DNA from: Oryzias latipes
Taxonomy: Eukaryota; Chordata; Actinopteri; Beloniformes; Adrianichthyidae
Length of the DNA: 64,000 nucleotides
Assembly (NCBI RefSeq): GCF_002234675.1
Contig: NC_019859.2
Coordinates: 1,255,740-1,319,739, forward strand
Reading direction: 5' to 3'
Part shown: piece after piece, positions 48,833-61,193 of the stretch
How positions within the stretch are numbered: the stretch's first letter is position 1
Layout of the letters: the number at the start of each line of letters is the position of its first letter
Notes under the pieces: model-generated
Told to the model about the DNA's origin: nothing
Databases searched by the model: none
Seen by the model: the letters and a program-made list of their open reading frames with translations, nothing else
Translations under genes and position numbers: made by a program

Positions 48833-51800
48833 TCAGGGGAGCAGAGCCTCTCCCTCCTCGACCCAGAGAAGGTCCAGGACCTCGGCCTGCCGCAGCTCCC
48901 GCTGATGGATCCTCCGCAGGCGCAGGATGTACAGCAGGATGGCGAGCACCACCACCAGGATGCAGAGCGAGAACAAGTGGTGATTGTAGACGAAGGAGGG
49001 GCGGAGCCAGCCGGGGTGGTTCTGCCGCAGCGTTTCCTGCTGCAGGTCCCTGTGGAGCAGAAACGGTTCCTGCGTTTGTCCAGATGTTTGGACCTTCCAG
49101 AGTCGAATGACGGTTTGGGTTTAGTCACCTGAGAGGCAGGAAGCGCGTTTTGAACAGGATGGCGCCCAGAGTCCACTGGACCTCCTTGTCGTAGACCAGC
49201 TGGGCTGTCTTCAGACTCCGGTAGTCGGGTGGGAAACGGAAACCCGAGTGCAGAACCTCAAACATCCAGGCCGACTTGAAGCACTGATACCTGAGAAGAT
49301 GAGAGAGCGACCTTCAGACGGACTGGTCGGGTCGTCTCCACGCACCTGAAGGTCACCTAGAAACCAGCCAGGAACCTGCAGACCTCTGCAAGAACTCTTA
49401 AGACCCGAGGGCGGTTCTGCTGGGTCACCAGACCGAACAGCATGTGGAGGGACTGAAGCTTCTTGGAAGTCCACTCGACGCACAAACCTTTCAGGAGCAC
49501 AGGTGGACCGGAGTCGGCGGCTCACCTGAGTCTGCTGATGTCCGCTTGCTGGGAGAAGAGCTGGTTGTCCAGGCGCTGCTGCAGCGTGGACCACTTGGTG
49601 GCGCAGTAATCCTGTTGGACCAGACACAGCTGTGGGAGGAGCTCACAGGTGAGGCGAAGCTCAGGTGTGCGTGCAGGTGTACCTTAGCAGCCTGTGAGTA
49701 TCTCTCGCTGTCGTACTGCCCTCCGATCCGCAGCACGTCCTCCATGCAGTAGAAGAACTCTGAAAACCCGTAGAACTCGCTGTTGCTGAAGTTGATGGGA
49801 GCCTGGAAGAGGGAGGGAGAGGCGGAATCCACAACAGTTCTGAGGGTCCAAACCCGGATCTGAATCTCCACAAGTTCTGAGGGTCCAAACCTGTACCTGG
49901 TAAACGCCCTGTGGAGACATGGTGCCGTTGTGGAGGCCCAGGAAGGGCCTCACCGCCTCCTGACACCGGGTCCAGTCCCCCTGACCTCGCAGGTGCAGGG
50001 TGCGGTTGTCCCGAAGGACCGTGTCAGGCATGCCGAGCGGCAGGCAGGGGTCCAGGTAAGGTTTGTCCTCGCTCAGACCCGTCTGCGCCGTCAGAAACCT
50101 GAACGAGAACACGGGAACATTCGGGTTCTCACCACATGACAGCAGGTTCTAAGGAAAAGAACGATCCGTTCGGCCTCACGTGAGGAGACAGGTGAGCGCG
50201 CCTCACCTGTTCTTGGTGAAGGTGCTGTTGGCGATCTGGTCTTCGTAGCGCTGCCGTGCCATGTTTCCTCCGAAGCCCAGGAAGGTGGTGACGTAGACTC
50301 TGTACACGTGCTGCGTGTGCTCCACGTCGCACCCAAGGTTGAACTCCGCCAGGACGCTCTTCGCCGCTTCCTCCTGAAAAACAGGCGGGGTCAGGGCCGT
50401 CCTCGTACTACCAGCCACCCCGCCTCCACCTGCGTACCTCTTGAGGCGAGTTGAAGGTGATGGCGTTGGGCACTTCATAAGCGATCTGCAGGGAGGCTCC
50501 ACCCATATCCATGATGCCCACAGTGCGGCGCCGGCTGATGGGGGGCTGGCTCTGAGAGCCGGTGGTCACCTCCACCGTGGCGTCCTCTGAAAAAGAACGC
50601 CTTTAAAGACGAGATCTTTCCTCTGCAGCTCAGAAACCGAGACACTCACCTTCATCGGCGTGATCGAAGCGGCCCAGGACGAAGTTGATGCCGATCCACG
50701 CGTACACGCCTTTATTTTGGAGGAACAGGAAGCAGTTACTTTAGTCTTCTTTTGAAACCACAGACCTTTGAAAGCTTGATGTCTCACCTTCCTGTTTCCC
50801 AGAGATGACCTCGGCGTGCGAACGGGAGAACAGGAAGTCAAACTCCAGGGGAACGTCGGCGACCAGGTCGTCCAAGATGGCCGCCTGCTGACTGCACGCA
50901 GGTGAGCACAGAGTTCAGCGGCGGCGGTCACTCAGAGCACCTCCACAAACGTCAGCTCACCTGTCGGGCAGCAGCCGCATGCCGGCGGTGCAGAGGATGT
51001 AGAGCGGCGTCTCCTTGTGTTTGCTCTGCGGGACGTGGGCCGCCGCGAAGCTCAGCAGAGGCTGCAGGTAGACGCTCGCCTGCGTCGGCCGGGTGGCCAG
51101 CGTGGAGATTCCTGACGGGAAAAACGGGATTTAGCATCGCCAAAGATGGATGCACCTTCAGAGAACCGTATCTGGATGCAACTTCCTCTCAGAACCGCAG
51201 GACGGGTTCCGTTTATCGCTCGAGTCCACTTTGGTCATTTTAGTGTTAAATGTTCTTGAATGATCCTAAAGCGTCACTTTGAATATTCTTCAAGTCAAGA
51301 TTCCAAGTCTTCTGGGATTTCAAACCTCACATCTGTATGCAGCCTTTCACAATAAGAGCCCGCCATAAAAAAAACCTGTTTGGGATCTAAACGGAGACTT
51401 TTGGTCAGACTGAAACGTTTTTAGATTCATTTCAGAAAACTGAACTTGTAAGTGGAAAATGACAGTTTTGAGTAATGAAAAATAATAAAATAAAAAGAAT
51501 CAAATCCTCCAATCACGGGGCAGCATGAAAACCATGTGATTGAATCTATCGATGCTCCTCAGAAATCATGACAGCGTCTGATTTCCCAGAGTTCATAGTG
51601 ACTGCTGCTGCATCTCCAGGCATTGGCTCTGCTCTGAGGATTTCAAGCATGAGATCGACGCCGTCGTCATGGAAACACAAACACTGAAACCTCTTAACGG
51701 CCATTCGAGCCACAACCGCAAAGAGACTCGCATCCGAACAACAAACTGAAGACGACACGTCTACAAACGTCCTCTGACCAGAGACGATCAGAGCCGTTTG

Positions 51801-53810
51801 GTCCAAACCCGGGTTCTGCAGCGAATCCTAACCCGTCAGAACCAGCGACGGTGGACCTGCTCCTCACCGGGTTTGATCTTCTTGACCACGGGCTTGTAGT
51901 CACGACCCCTCATCTGCCGGATGTCCAGCAGCGTGTGGGGGTTCCCGTTGTGGGGGGGCCAGTAGTACACGAAAACTCGGGAGCCGCTGCTGCCGCAGTC
52001 CACCACGATCCCATAATTCAGAGCGGGGTTCAGGACGTTGGTGGCCTCCATGGACTCCGCGATGGACAGATATCTGAGGAGACGGACGGACGTTTTAGTG
52101 GGGAAGTCATCACGCCGCTCAGTCACAGGAAACAGAAACTCAGAGACATTGACGTTTTCCTCTAAGGAAATGTCGGATTCCAACAACCACAGACCATGAC
52201 ACTGCCACTGCCGTGTCTTCATGGTTGTGCAGGCCTTTTTCAGAACTGAAACGGGAGACACACCCTCCAGAATGTTCCTTTTGGCTCAATCAATTTTGAT
52301 CCAAAACTGTTTTAGTGACATTAGAATCTGAAAACTGAATCACTTTAGAGAGAAATTCGATTAAAGAGGAAACAAGTTTTCACAGCATTTTAGATTGTTT
52401 GGATTCCAACCTTCATCTCAGAAACACGTCAGGACGTTTTCTCGTTTCCAACCATCGGTAAACATGACATGAGAAACAACAGGATGAGAAACCTCAGGTT
52501 TGTGTCTGAGCAGAAGGTTTTCTGAGTTTCTGTCTAAAAGCTCCCTCCTGTCACAGAGCTGGACGGTTGCGTAATGCATTAGTGCGCCGCTGCAGCGTGC
52601 GCCCGTGCACGGTTCGTGTCACAGCCTGCCACCTCGCCGTGCTGTCGGACAGCATCTCTGACCAAACCTGGAGCAGAACGGCTGGTCCTCTCCTGCTTCT
52701 GGTCGTCTCACTTACTTGTTGCCTCTGGGCCGCGGCTGGGAGCCCCACAGCTGCCTCTGATGGGTGGCCAGGAGGAGCAGAGCGGAGGTGATGAGGAGCA
52801 GCAGCAGGAGCAGCCTCTGCCTGGGAGCGCAGCCCACGGACAGCAGGGACACGCTGCAGTACCAGGAGGCCGGCAGGCAGGACAGCGTGATCCTGAGCAG
52901 GAGGACAGTCGTCAGAGAACAGCGGCGGCCGGCGCTCAATTCCCTCCTTTAGGTTAAGGAAGTATCAACCTGAACACGACAATCAAATCCTGAAGGAGAT
53001 AAAGTGGAGCTGGATCTCAGTTTCACCTCCTCTTCAAATAGATCTCCATGTGAAACTAAACTGAAGCATGGAGGTGGAACCATCATGCTCTGGGCTGCTT
53101 TTCTGCAGGATGACTTAAAAAAGGAACAGAGATTTTTGACGAAAACCTTCCATCGGTTTTCATTGAGGATGAAACCAGCAGGACAATGATCAGAACACAT
53201 CACCATGGCAACCCAGGAGCCGCTAACAAGGATTTGAAGGCCAGAATCTGGACCTCAATCCAACAGAGAATCTGTGGAGGGACATGGAAGTCCCAAAACA
53301 CCAGAGCTCTGGAGATTTGCATGAAGAACGGACCAGAGCTGCTGATGACCTTTGACCTCTGTCACTGAAACCAGGCTTACATCAGAAGGGATTAAGGTAA
53401 ACTGCTTTCTGCTCAGTTTTAGAAAGAAGTCCTTGAAAAATCAGATTTCTTGTTTTTTCTTTTCTAAATTCTGTCTTGAACAGTTGAAGTTGTGAACTCA
53501 GATTTCCAGGAACCCTCAAAGAACTCTGGGAACCTCTGAGTGTTTCAGAACGTCTGTCTTGTTTATTCTGGAGCTCCTGTTGTCTGTGGGAGTCCAGAGT
53601 CAGAGCAGCAGTTTGACCACAAATTTCATGAGAAACTGGTCTTTCCCGTCTCTTTACAAACACCCCCCACCCGTCTGTGTGAGGGAGGGTCACACCTTTA
53701 CACAGGTAACGCACAATGAACCAATCAGGACGGCGGCAGGTCGCACACACACATTCAGACCTCATGGATGTCTCGCTAAAGCGGCTCCGTCACATTCATT
53801 ACCGTGCCAT
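48833..53810 (-). CDS. entpd7: Ectonucleoside triphosphate diphosphohydrolase 7 (13 coding exons)
   Basis: Exons in transcript order: 53803-53810, 52716-52892, 51868-52073, 50961-51111, 50788-50891, 50650-50709, 50438-50586, 50207-50373, 49897-50098, 49683-49802, 49526-49611, 49129-49290, 48833-49049. All phases fit, giving 602 aa (human ENTPD7 is about 604). The tiny start exon gives MAR, then ITLSCLPASWYC and the N-terminal helix (RLLLLLLLITSALLLLA). Apyrase conserved regions are present: VVDCGSSGSRVF (ACR1), LCTAGMRLL (ACR2), SGKQEGVYAWIGINF (ACR3), MDMGGASLQIAYE (ACR4) and FYGFSEFFYC (ACR5). A C-terminal helix (FSLCILVVVLAILLYIL) precedes LRLRRIHQRE and DLLWVEEGE. It is an endomembrane nucleoside tri/diphosphatase with a lumenal catalytic domain. 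The C terminus and VTTFLGFGGN favour ENTPD7 over ENTPD4, as does the neighbour slc25a28. Confidence 0.93.
53030..53380 (+). mobile_element. Tc1/mariner-type transposase relic in an entpd7 intron
   Basis: The plus strand encodes pieces of a DDE transposase: HGGGTIMLWAAFLQDD near 53068, and, after at least one frameshift, LDLNPTENLWRDM near 53250-53290 (the D..N..E end of the catalytic core). No inverted ends were found. Confidence 0.6.
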
Positions 53811-53900
53811 TTGTCCAGATCAGCAGAAGACGCAGAGGTCAGAGGTCACCTCATGATGGCTGCAGTCTGCCGGGATCCCGTCCAGAGTTTGGGGTCCGTC
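53803..53900 (-). other. entpd7: entpd7 exon 2: last leader bases and start codon
   Basis: The exon follows a strong acceptor (TTTTTCTTCCTTCAG, ending at 53901) and ends in ATGGCACG|GTAATG. Only 8 coding bases are in this exon. An upstream ATG AGG TGA mini-frame precedes the true start. Confidence 0.65.
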
Positions 53901-54467
53901 CTGAAGGAAGAAAAACCCGACGATGGTGACGGGAGGCTGAGGAACAGCCGGCTGCTCCAGAACCTTTCCCTGAACTTCATGTTTGTAGAGATAAGGAGCT
54001 CTGCTTTTAGAACGTGATAAGATCATCTGTTCACATGGACGTGGGTTTTTACCCACAATCCTCCAGTTCTTCACAGACAGAAGCAGATCCAGCAGAACCA
54101 TGGACTCTGGACCACGTTGGCGTTTGGATCCAGAGTCTGAATAAACATCTAATGACGGATTCTTTAGAAACAGTAAAACATTAGATGGAGGGTTGGGTTC
54201 GTTCAGGTTTATGTTTAGGAAGCCCTCCGGTAAACCGCCGCTCCGCCTGGCTTTCCCCGCAGGTTTCACCTGCAGCAGCAGGACGTTATCACGCAGATAA
54301 CCGGCTTATCTCTCCGTTACGTAACGGTTACTTACAGAAATACTGGGAGACGGTTTCAACCCGAACAAACTAACTCGCTTAATGTGTCTTTAGTAACTAC
54401 CGTGTTATTACCGGCTGGTCGGCTAACCACGGCTCCTCGGTAAGTTAACGGTCTCCGTGTCTCTTAC

Positions 54468-54491
54468 CTACAGACGCCTCTCCTCTGCCAT
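54468..54491 (-). other. Upstream ORF in the entpd7 leader
   Basis: GCCATGGC is a near-perfect initiation context. It opens MAEERRL and stops with TAG exactly at the exon end. In mature mRNA it lies before the real start codon, whose context (CAAATGG, C at -3) is weaker. Confidence 0.5.
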
Positions 54492-54660
54492 GGCGGGAAT
54501 GTCTTCCGGTGGAAACGGGTTTTTCTTCGAAAGAAAACCGGGGAAACTTCTCCTTTTCTGCCCCAAAACGCAGCGGGGATTTAAAATCAAGACGACGAGG
54601 CGAGCAGGAACAATTTCTGACTGACTTCCGGTGACGGGCGACACGAGGGCGACGTCATCA
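54468..54660 (-). promoter_or_regulatory. entpd7: entpd7 first non-coding exon and promoter
   Basis: The exon ends in CTGTAG|GTAAGAG (54468/54467). Upstream are an ETS-type ACCGGAAGT (about 54624-54633) and TGACGTCG, a CRE-like site (about 54647-54654). There is no TATA box. The transcription start is inferred to lie within about 54600-54660. Confidence 0.5.
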
Positions 54661-54719
54661 AGTGATGCCTTCATGGACCACGGGGATTTTGAGCACTGCA
54701 CCTTGGTGATGTTTCTCAC

Positions 54720-56199
54720 TGTTCGATGATCTTAAAAAGAAAACGAAATAAAATCAAATGTTTGAAAACTGCGATCGTCTCGCTTAAAAATGACATAAAT
54801 GTACTTCTATTTGTTTCAGATGAAACTGGAAATTGGATAATGTTACATATATTTTTAAGGTGAAATTAAAGACATTTATTTTCAGGTTTAGGTAAAGATC
54901 ATTTTAAGCTTTTCTATGTCAAACATCTTAGCTCTAAATGTGAAAAAGATTTTGTTGAGAAACACACCAAAGATCTGAGTGAACTGAATATGTAACTTTA
55001 TCGACAATAAAAAGTTACTTATGAAAAAAAACTTTTCTTTCTTCCAATATTATGATTTTGTATAAGCAGAGAACTCTTCGTAATGGACAGTTAAAAAAAA
55101 AAACCACTTCCTCCCTGAACTATAGGATTCACTGATGTTAAATTCTGAATTTAAGGTTTTCTTTCTCTTCTTACAGTCAGCGGGTGATGCTCTGAAATTA
55201 ACTTTTTTAAGCTCTAATTAATTCTTGCAGCGTCACATCATTTGGCTCAGTAATGTTTACGAGACGTTTGAGAGTTTTTTGTTTTTTGTGCTGATGGAGT
55301 GGTGTGTTCAATTTCAGGGTTGGTCTGCACTTTAAATGTCATGACGATGTTTGATTCATCATGAAAAGTTGTCTAAATGTATTTTCTAAAACAGAAACAA
55401 ACAGCAACAAAAAAAATTGATACATTTTGTAGAACAGTTTAGGTGGGGAAGTCAAAGGTTAAAATCCCTGGACTCATGTCATTGGGCAAGAATAACCATA
55501 ACCTTTTGGTAAACATACATGTAAATGTAAACATGTAAACTTTTGAGGTTGTGATTTGAAGTTTCCATGATGTAAAGCAAGTTTATTTTCCAGTTCATAC
55601 GTGTTCTATTTTATTTTACCAGAATTCTATTAAATGAACAGTATTTAAATGTGGGATAAAGAAAAAAATAATATTTTTGTTACATTTGGAACACATCCCA
55701 AAAATCCTGATTTTTGTCTGTTAAAAGTAAAAAGTCACGTTTTTGAAAGTTAATAAGCACAAATTAATAAATACAAAAAATTTAAAACATACCCTTCTTT
55801 TAGGTAAAAAACAAATACACTCAAAGAAAAAAGTATGTCATATCATACATCTATTACTATCTTTAATTGAAAGCCGCTCCACCACGTGATCTTCCGCTGT
55901 TACAAAATCGGGGCTGGACTTCCGCTCCGAACATTTGCCGATTTTAAATGTATGCAGTGAATCATCCAATCAGATGACACGTAGATGATTGATGGTCAAA
56001 TCAACGAATCGGATTCCAGTTCAACGTCAACAAACCCACCGACGCCCCGCCCCCTTCAGCTCCCGGTTAGTGGTTCTCTGCCGCCAAGACTCTTCCCCCT
56101 TCACGGCTCCCTGCAGAGCACCGGGCAGGTTTCAGCGAGTAACGGCCCGCCGGTTCTGTAGATTCGGTAGAACCGGGCCGCCGGAAACTCGTGGTCTGA
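54720..56199. other. Divergent intergenic region between entpd7 and slc25a28
   Basis: An AT-rich middle with no ORF. Toward slc25a28 there is a CACGTG E-box (55883-55888) and rising GC content. The slc25a28 5' UTR presumably starts within 55900-56199; an in-frame TGA directly precedes the ATG. Confidence 0.4.
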
Positions 56200-59100
56200 A
56201 TGGAAGCGGGGGGTTTTGTGTCCCGGCAAACGTCCCTGGATGCATCGGGCGTCGACAGGCGGGTCGCAGCCTCCGCCGCCGGGACGGATTTTCGGATTCT
56301 GGGTGGCAGGTTGATGACCGCCTCAGAGGGGCTTCTCGGGTCCTTTTCACCGAGCACTACCGGGGAGCAGGACTTTGTATCGGTGCTGCACCGGAGCCCC
56401 GCGGAGACTCCGACCTCCGCGGAGGCGGACATGGACTACGAAGGGCTGCCGCAGGGAGCGTCCACCAGCACGCACATGCTAGCGGGCTCCGTGGCTGGAA
56501 TCATGGAGCACTGCCTCATGTACCCCATCGACTGCGTCAAGGTAAACCCCCACAGAAACGGGTCCAAACACGTTCGGGACCGGCTGTGTGTTGCCGCTGT
56601 CACGGAAGGCCGCGAACCGAGCCTGACTTCTTTAGCCGACGTTCGTTAGCCTGGAAGCTAGCGCCAGTCACCTTGCTAACGGAGGTCAGCTAGCTAACGG
56701 GTTCTGAGTTTTAACCCGGAAGGTTGTCAAAATCTAAATAAATTTGATCTTCTGGTTGTTGTTTCCAGACGCTACTGATTGTTCACGTTAACGACAGTAA
56801 ACAGACTCCTGAACGCAAATTGTCCTTGGAGCTCATTAGCATGATGAAAGTTTCTGTGCTAGCGGCATCCATTATCGGACATGACTGCCCTTTTGATAAA
56901 TGAAAGTACATTTGTTTGTTTTACTGTCGTAGCTTTTTACTTGAGTATAAATTCATGAACGTTTAGGTTTCTGTTCATGTATTTGCGATGTTTTTCTCCG
57001 TTCTCTCCAGCTGAGTCTGAATGAGGCTGAATGTGGAATTAACTGCTCCACAGTGGAAAGTCCACGGTGACCAAACTGTTGTTGGCTAACTTGGATTCTT
57101 CAGTCTTGACTCACAGAGAAGCTGTTTTTGGGGAAGGAAGCGTCTTTCTGGGACTTTGTGGTGGTGAACTTCCTTCCCTGTGAAAGAAGATCTCAGCTGC
57201 TGTGATGCAACCACGTCATTATCTGTCAATCACGCCGTTTCCACGCCTTTTTTCACCACTTCTGAGAAAGTGGATAAGATTTCCTGTTTGTTTGCAGCAG
57301 TTAAACCTGAACTTGTGGATTTAAAATGTGTGAAGATTTCTTGATGTCCGTCTCCATATTTAGCAGTTTTCCAACCGTCGTCTAGAGAGTATTATTAAAT
57401 TAAAAATGCTAAAGGAGATGCAGTGTATGCAAAAAGGGTATTTTCTTATTAATTTATCCTTTGGGCCGTCGCAGCAGTTTCCCATCATGCACTGCGTGCT
57501 CAAATGTCAGCATCAGTCTTATGATTTTGGGGCTTACAAAGAAGGACATTTCTTGTTTTGTTGGACCTGCGACCTGCAGGTTCTGCAGGTTAGGTCATAA
57601 AAGCGATTCTGGGTCAGTTTTCGGGTCATTTAGGTTTAAATATTCTTCCTTTATATTTCAGTTCTGCATTCTTAGAAAAGCAGAAGACACTTTAAAGGCT
57701 TATGTTAGGTCTGGTTATGAAAAAAATCAAATCAAACTTTATTTATAAAGCACCTTTTCACACAAAGATAAAACAAAGGGCTTTACATGATCATTTTAAA
57801 CAGAGACCTTTAGAAAAAATCCCCTAAAAGTAAAACATTGATGTCACTGAAGCTGCAGAGATGTCTATCCGAGGTGGAGCGGGAAGTTTGGTTGGAATTC
57901 TGCTGGATCCTCGTCGTTTAGCTGAAGGAAGTTTGTCAGAGCAGGAATGTTTCACCGTCTGCTTCCTGGTCAAAGTTTCATCTCCTCTTAATCTAAAGCC
58001 GTCACAGCACTGATACGGGTTTTACTTTGACCCGTTTCTACTCGGCCAGAGGAATGATTGTTCCAGACCAGAAGTCTAGCGGTCCTGTTTGAAATAGATG
58101 TGTCCAGAGAGCCGGGCTGGGACGGTCTGACCCGCGGTTCTGGTTCTGATTTTTCCTTCATCTTTGTCTGGTTGAACCCGAGCTGAACGTTGGTCCGTTT
58201 CCTGTCCTCCTCTGAAGTGTGGAGATGCCTGAAAGTCCCGGCCCCCGTGTTCAGCGTGTTCCTGGGCCTCCTCCGTCCTGCATCCTGGTGACGTTCGATT
58301 CCCTGAACTGGTGTGTTATCACACGGCTGATAAAGCGGTCGGACAGACTTTCAGGCCCTGACCTAAAATTCATCCTGTTGGGAAATGAAGCAGAGTCAAG
58401 TTCAGACCCCCCCCCCACCCCACCCCCCAACGGAGAATTATGTTCACACGTTCATCTCAGAGAAAAGAAAAAGTTCTGACGACAAAAATGAGGAAACATG
58501 CGCGACAGAAGCTCAGAAGAACCAAGACGGAGAGACAGAATGTCTCAGTTCAGACTAAACGGTTAGTTGGAGTAAAGTCCACTAGCTGTCCTGATTCTAA
58601 GGTTTCCTTTATTAACTGTTGGTTTCATCTCTAAACGTTAAAGTTCTTCAGAGGTGGAGATCGGTTCTGCAGCTTCATGTTTGTCGGGTTCAGTCCGGAT
58701 CAGTCTGGCTTCGGTTTTGGTTCTCAGAAACACGGCGGGCGCTGTGGATGAGCGAGCGCATTCCACTGGGATTACCGTTTCCCAGAAGCAGCAGCCGGGA
58801 ATGTTGGGGGGGTGAACAAAAAAAACTTTGATTGCGACATCCCGGTTTGTTTAGGGGAATTTTTTATTTGCATCAGTTTTGCTTTTGCTGTTCTTTCCTG
58901 TCTGGAGCCGCAGGAGAGGAAGACTGCTGTGCCGGACGCATGCAAGATGCATGCCATGTATAAAGATGCATGCCATGCATGTGAGATGCATGCCATGTAT
59001 AAAGATGCATGCCATGCATAAAGATGCATGCCATGTATAAAGATGCATGCCATGTATAAAGATGCATGTCATGTATAAAGATGCATGCCATGTATAAAGA

Positions 59101-61193
59101 TGCATGCCATGTATAAAAATGCATGTCATGTATAAAGATGCATGCCATGTATAAAGATGCATGCCATGTATAAAGATGCATGTCATGTATAAAGATGCAT
59201 GCCATGTATAAAGATGCATGCCATGTATAAAGATGCATGCCATGTATAAAAATGCATGTCATGTATAAAGATGCATGCCATGTATAAAGATGCATGCCAT
59301 GCATTGCATGCAGGACGAAGCAGTTCAGACCCTCCTGTTCGTTCACTTTGATTCTGATCTCAGAAATGTCCTAACCTTCCAGATGTTTGTTGCTGATCAT
59401 CAGACCAGCTCTTATGTAATCGACACAAGCCCCGCCTTCCTGTCCTGGATTGGAACCAAAGCAGGAAGTACAGACGCTGCAGTGTCTGTACTTCCTGCTT
59501 TCCCTTTGAGTCCTATATATTAAAGTCAGAGTCTGGTTTAAATAAAACATGTTCTTTGACAGTCGGAACAGCTGATTTTCTCACCGTAAAGGAAAATTCG
59601 TCCTTAAAACTCTCCTTCACTTTGTCCCTCCCATTTCTGGGTTGTGGGCGGAGCAAACGTCAGCCTAGCGATTGGTTGTAACCCTTTGTGTGACGTCACA
59701 GATTCTCCTCAGGTTGGAGATCCGATCTCTTAAACCACGATGTGGATTTTGGCTGATCTTATTGATCTGCCCTCCCCCCTCAGACGCGCATGCAGAGCCT
59801 CCAGCCCGAGCCCGGAGCGCGGTACCGCAGCGTGGTGGACGCCCTACGGCAGATCATCCGCACCGAGGGAGTCTGGAGGCCCATCAGGGGGGTGAACGTG
59901 TTGGCGGTGGGGGCGGGGCCAGCGCACGCCTTGTACTTCGCCTGCTACGAGAAGATCAAGTTCTCTCTGAGCGACGCCGTTCATCCTGGAGCCAACAGCC
60001 ACTTTGCAAACGGTGGGACTTTTCTGCTCTTTGGATTTTAGATCTGAAAATAAATGTGAAGAAAGTTTCAACCAGTTCAGCAAAATGGAGAAATCCCGAC
60101 CGGAAAGACTGAAGCTTTTTGTTGCTGTGCAGGAGTGGCCGGCTGCATGGCCACGGTGCTGCACGACGCCATCATGAACCCGGCAGAAGGTAAACGCGCC
60201 TCCACTCTGCTGTCTGTGCTCTTTAAAAACTTTAGTTTTAGGGGGGAAAAAGATTCATCAAACCAAATAAAATGTGAAATAAATGCTCTGAGAGGACGGA
60301 TGAGGGACTTAAATGTTGGAGGTTCAAAATTCAACACTTAGAAATACAGCGACACGGCTGTTAGTGCAGGGATCATGCATGCAGCTGTGTGTGCATTCCC
60401 CCTGCAGCACACACACTGAGCACTACGTTTAATGGGAGGCCCCCTGCTGTTTGACGTTTGGACACTTGGTGGCGCCACAGGCTCAGTTTGCAGTTGAGGA
60501 AGCAGCAAACTTTATTTAAAACATTCTCATGGACAGTTTTTGTGTGTTTTTAATCTTTTATGTCGTCCTGTTTTTCTGCTTTTCCCGTGTTTTGTACTAA
60601 ATGATGCCCCCCCCCCTGCAGTTGTGAAGCAGCGGCTGCAGATGTTCAACTCTCCGTACCGCGGCGTGCTGGACTGCGTGGGCGCCCTGCTGCGGCGCGA
60701 GGGCCCCGCCTCCTTCTACCGCAGCTACACCACCCAGCTGACCATGAACGTGCCCTTCCAGGCGCTCCACTTCATGACCTACGAGTACCTGCAGGAGCTC
60801 CTCAACCCCCACAGACAGTACAACCCCTCCTCTCACGTGGTGTCGGGCGCGCTCGCCGGCGCCGTGGCCGCCGCCGCCACCACCCCCCTGGACGTCTGCA
60901 AGACCCTCCTCAACACGCAGGAGGCTCAGGCCATCCACGTGATCCAGGCGGAGGCGGCGGGCGGCGCCGTGGGGGCCGCCGTGCCCAGCGGCCGCCACAT
61001 CTCCGGCCTGGGCGAGGCCTTCCGGACCGTCTACAGGATGGGGGGCGTTCCGGCGTTCTTCAGGGGCGTCCAGGCCAGGATCATCTACCAGATGCCCTCC
61101 ACCGCCATCAGCTGGTCCGTCTACGAGTTCTTCAAGTACGTCCTCACCAAGAGGCGGCACCAGAGGAGGCTGCGAGGAGACGGAGACAGATAG
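56200..61193 (+). CDS. slc25a28: Mitoferrin-2, mitochondrial iron carrier (four exons)
   Basis: Exons 56200-56541, 59784-60012, 60133-60189 and 60622-61193 join in phase to 399 aa. The ATG at 56200 is immediately preceded by an in-frame TGA, so it is the earliest possible start. After a variable N terminus of about 80 residues come three mitochondrial-carrier repeats with their signatures: YPIDCVKTRMQ (about 108), NPAEVVKQRLQ (about 206) and [11 protein letters not shown] (about 300). Other family segments are [35 protein letters not shown] and [27 protein letters not shown]. The protein sits in the inner mitochondrial membrane and imports iron for haem and Fe-S synthesis. The last exon is very GC-rich. 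Mitoferrin-2 is preferred over mitoferrin-1 because entpd7 is the head-to-head neighbour, as in mammals. Confidence 0.93.
57727..57800 (-). mobile_element. Short LINE 3' tail
   Basis: TCAAATCAAACTTTATTTATAAAGCACC is the antisense of a common fish LINE 3' end. No RT sequence is recognised upstream of it. Confidence 0.45.
58938..59314 (+). repeat. 19-bp minisatellite, about 20 copies
   Basis: The unit GATGCATGCCATGTATAAA, with TGCCAT/TGTCAT variants, contains overlapping palindromes ATGCAT and GCATGC. It lies in intron 1 of slc25a28. The 157-residue His/Met/Trp-rich frame on the minus strand is a by-product of the period (3 x 19 = 57 bases). Confidence 0.9.

Noticed and set aside
58938-59314. 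CRISPR-like array of direct repeats
   Set aside because: Repeats are contiguous with no spacers, in a vertebrate intron.
58873-59346. 157-codon His/Trp/Met-rich ORF (minus)
   Set aside because: Produced by the 19-bp tandem repeat; no start context, splice sites or family.
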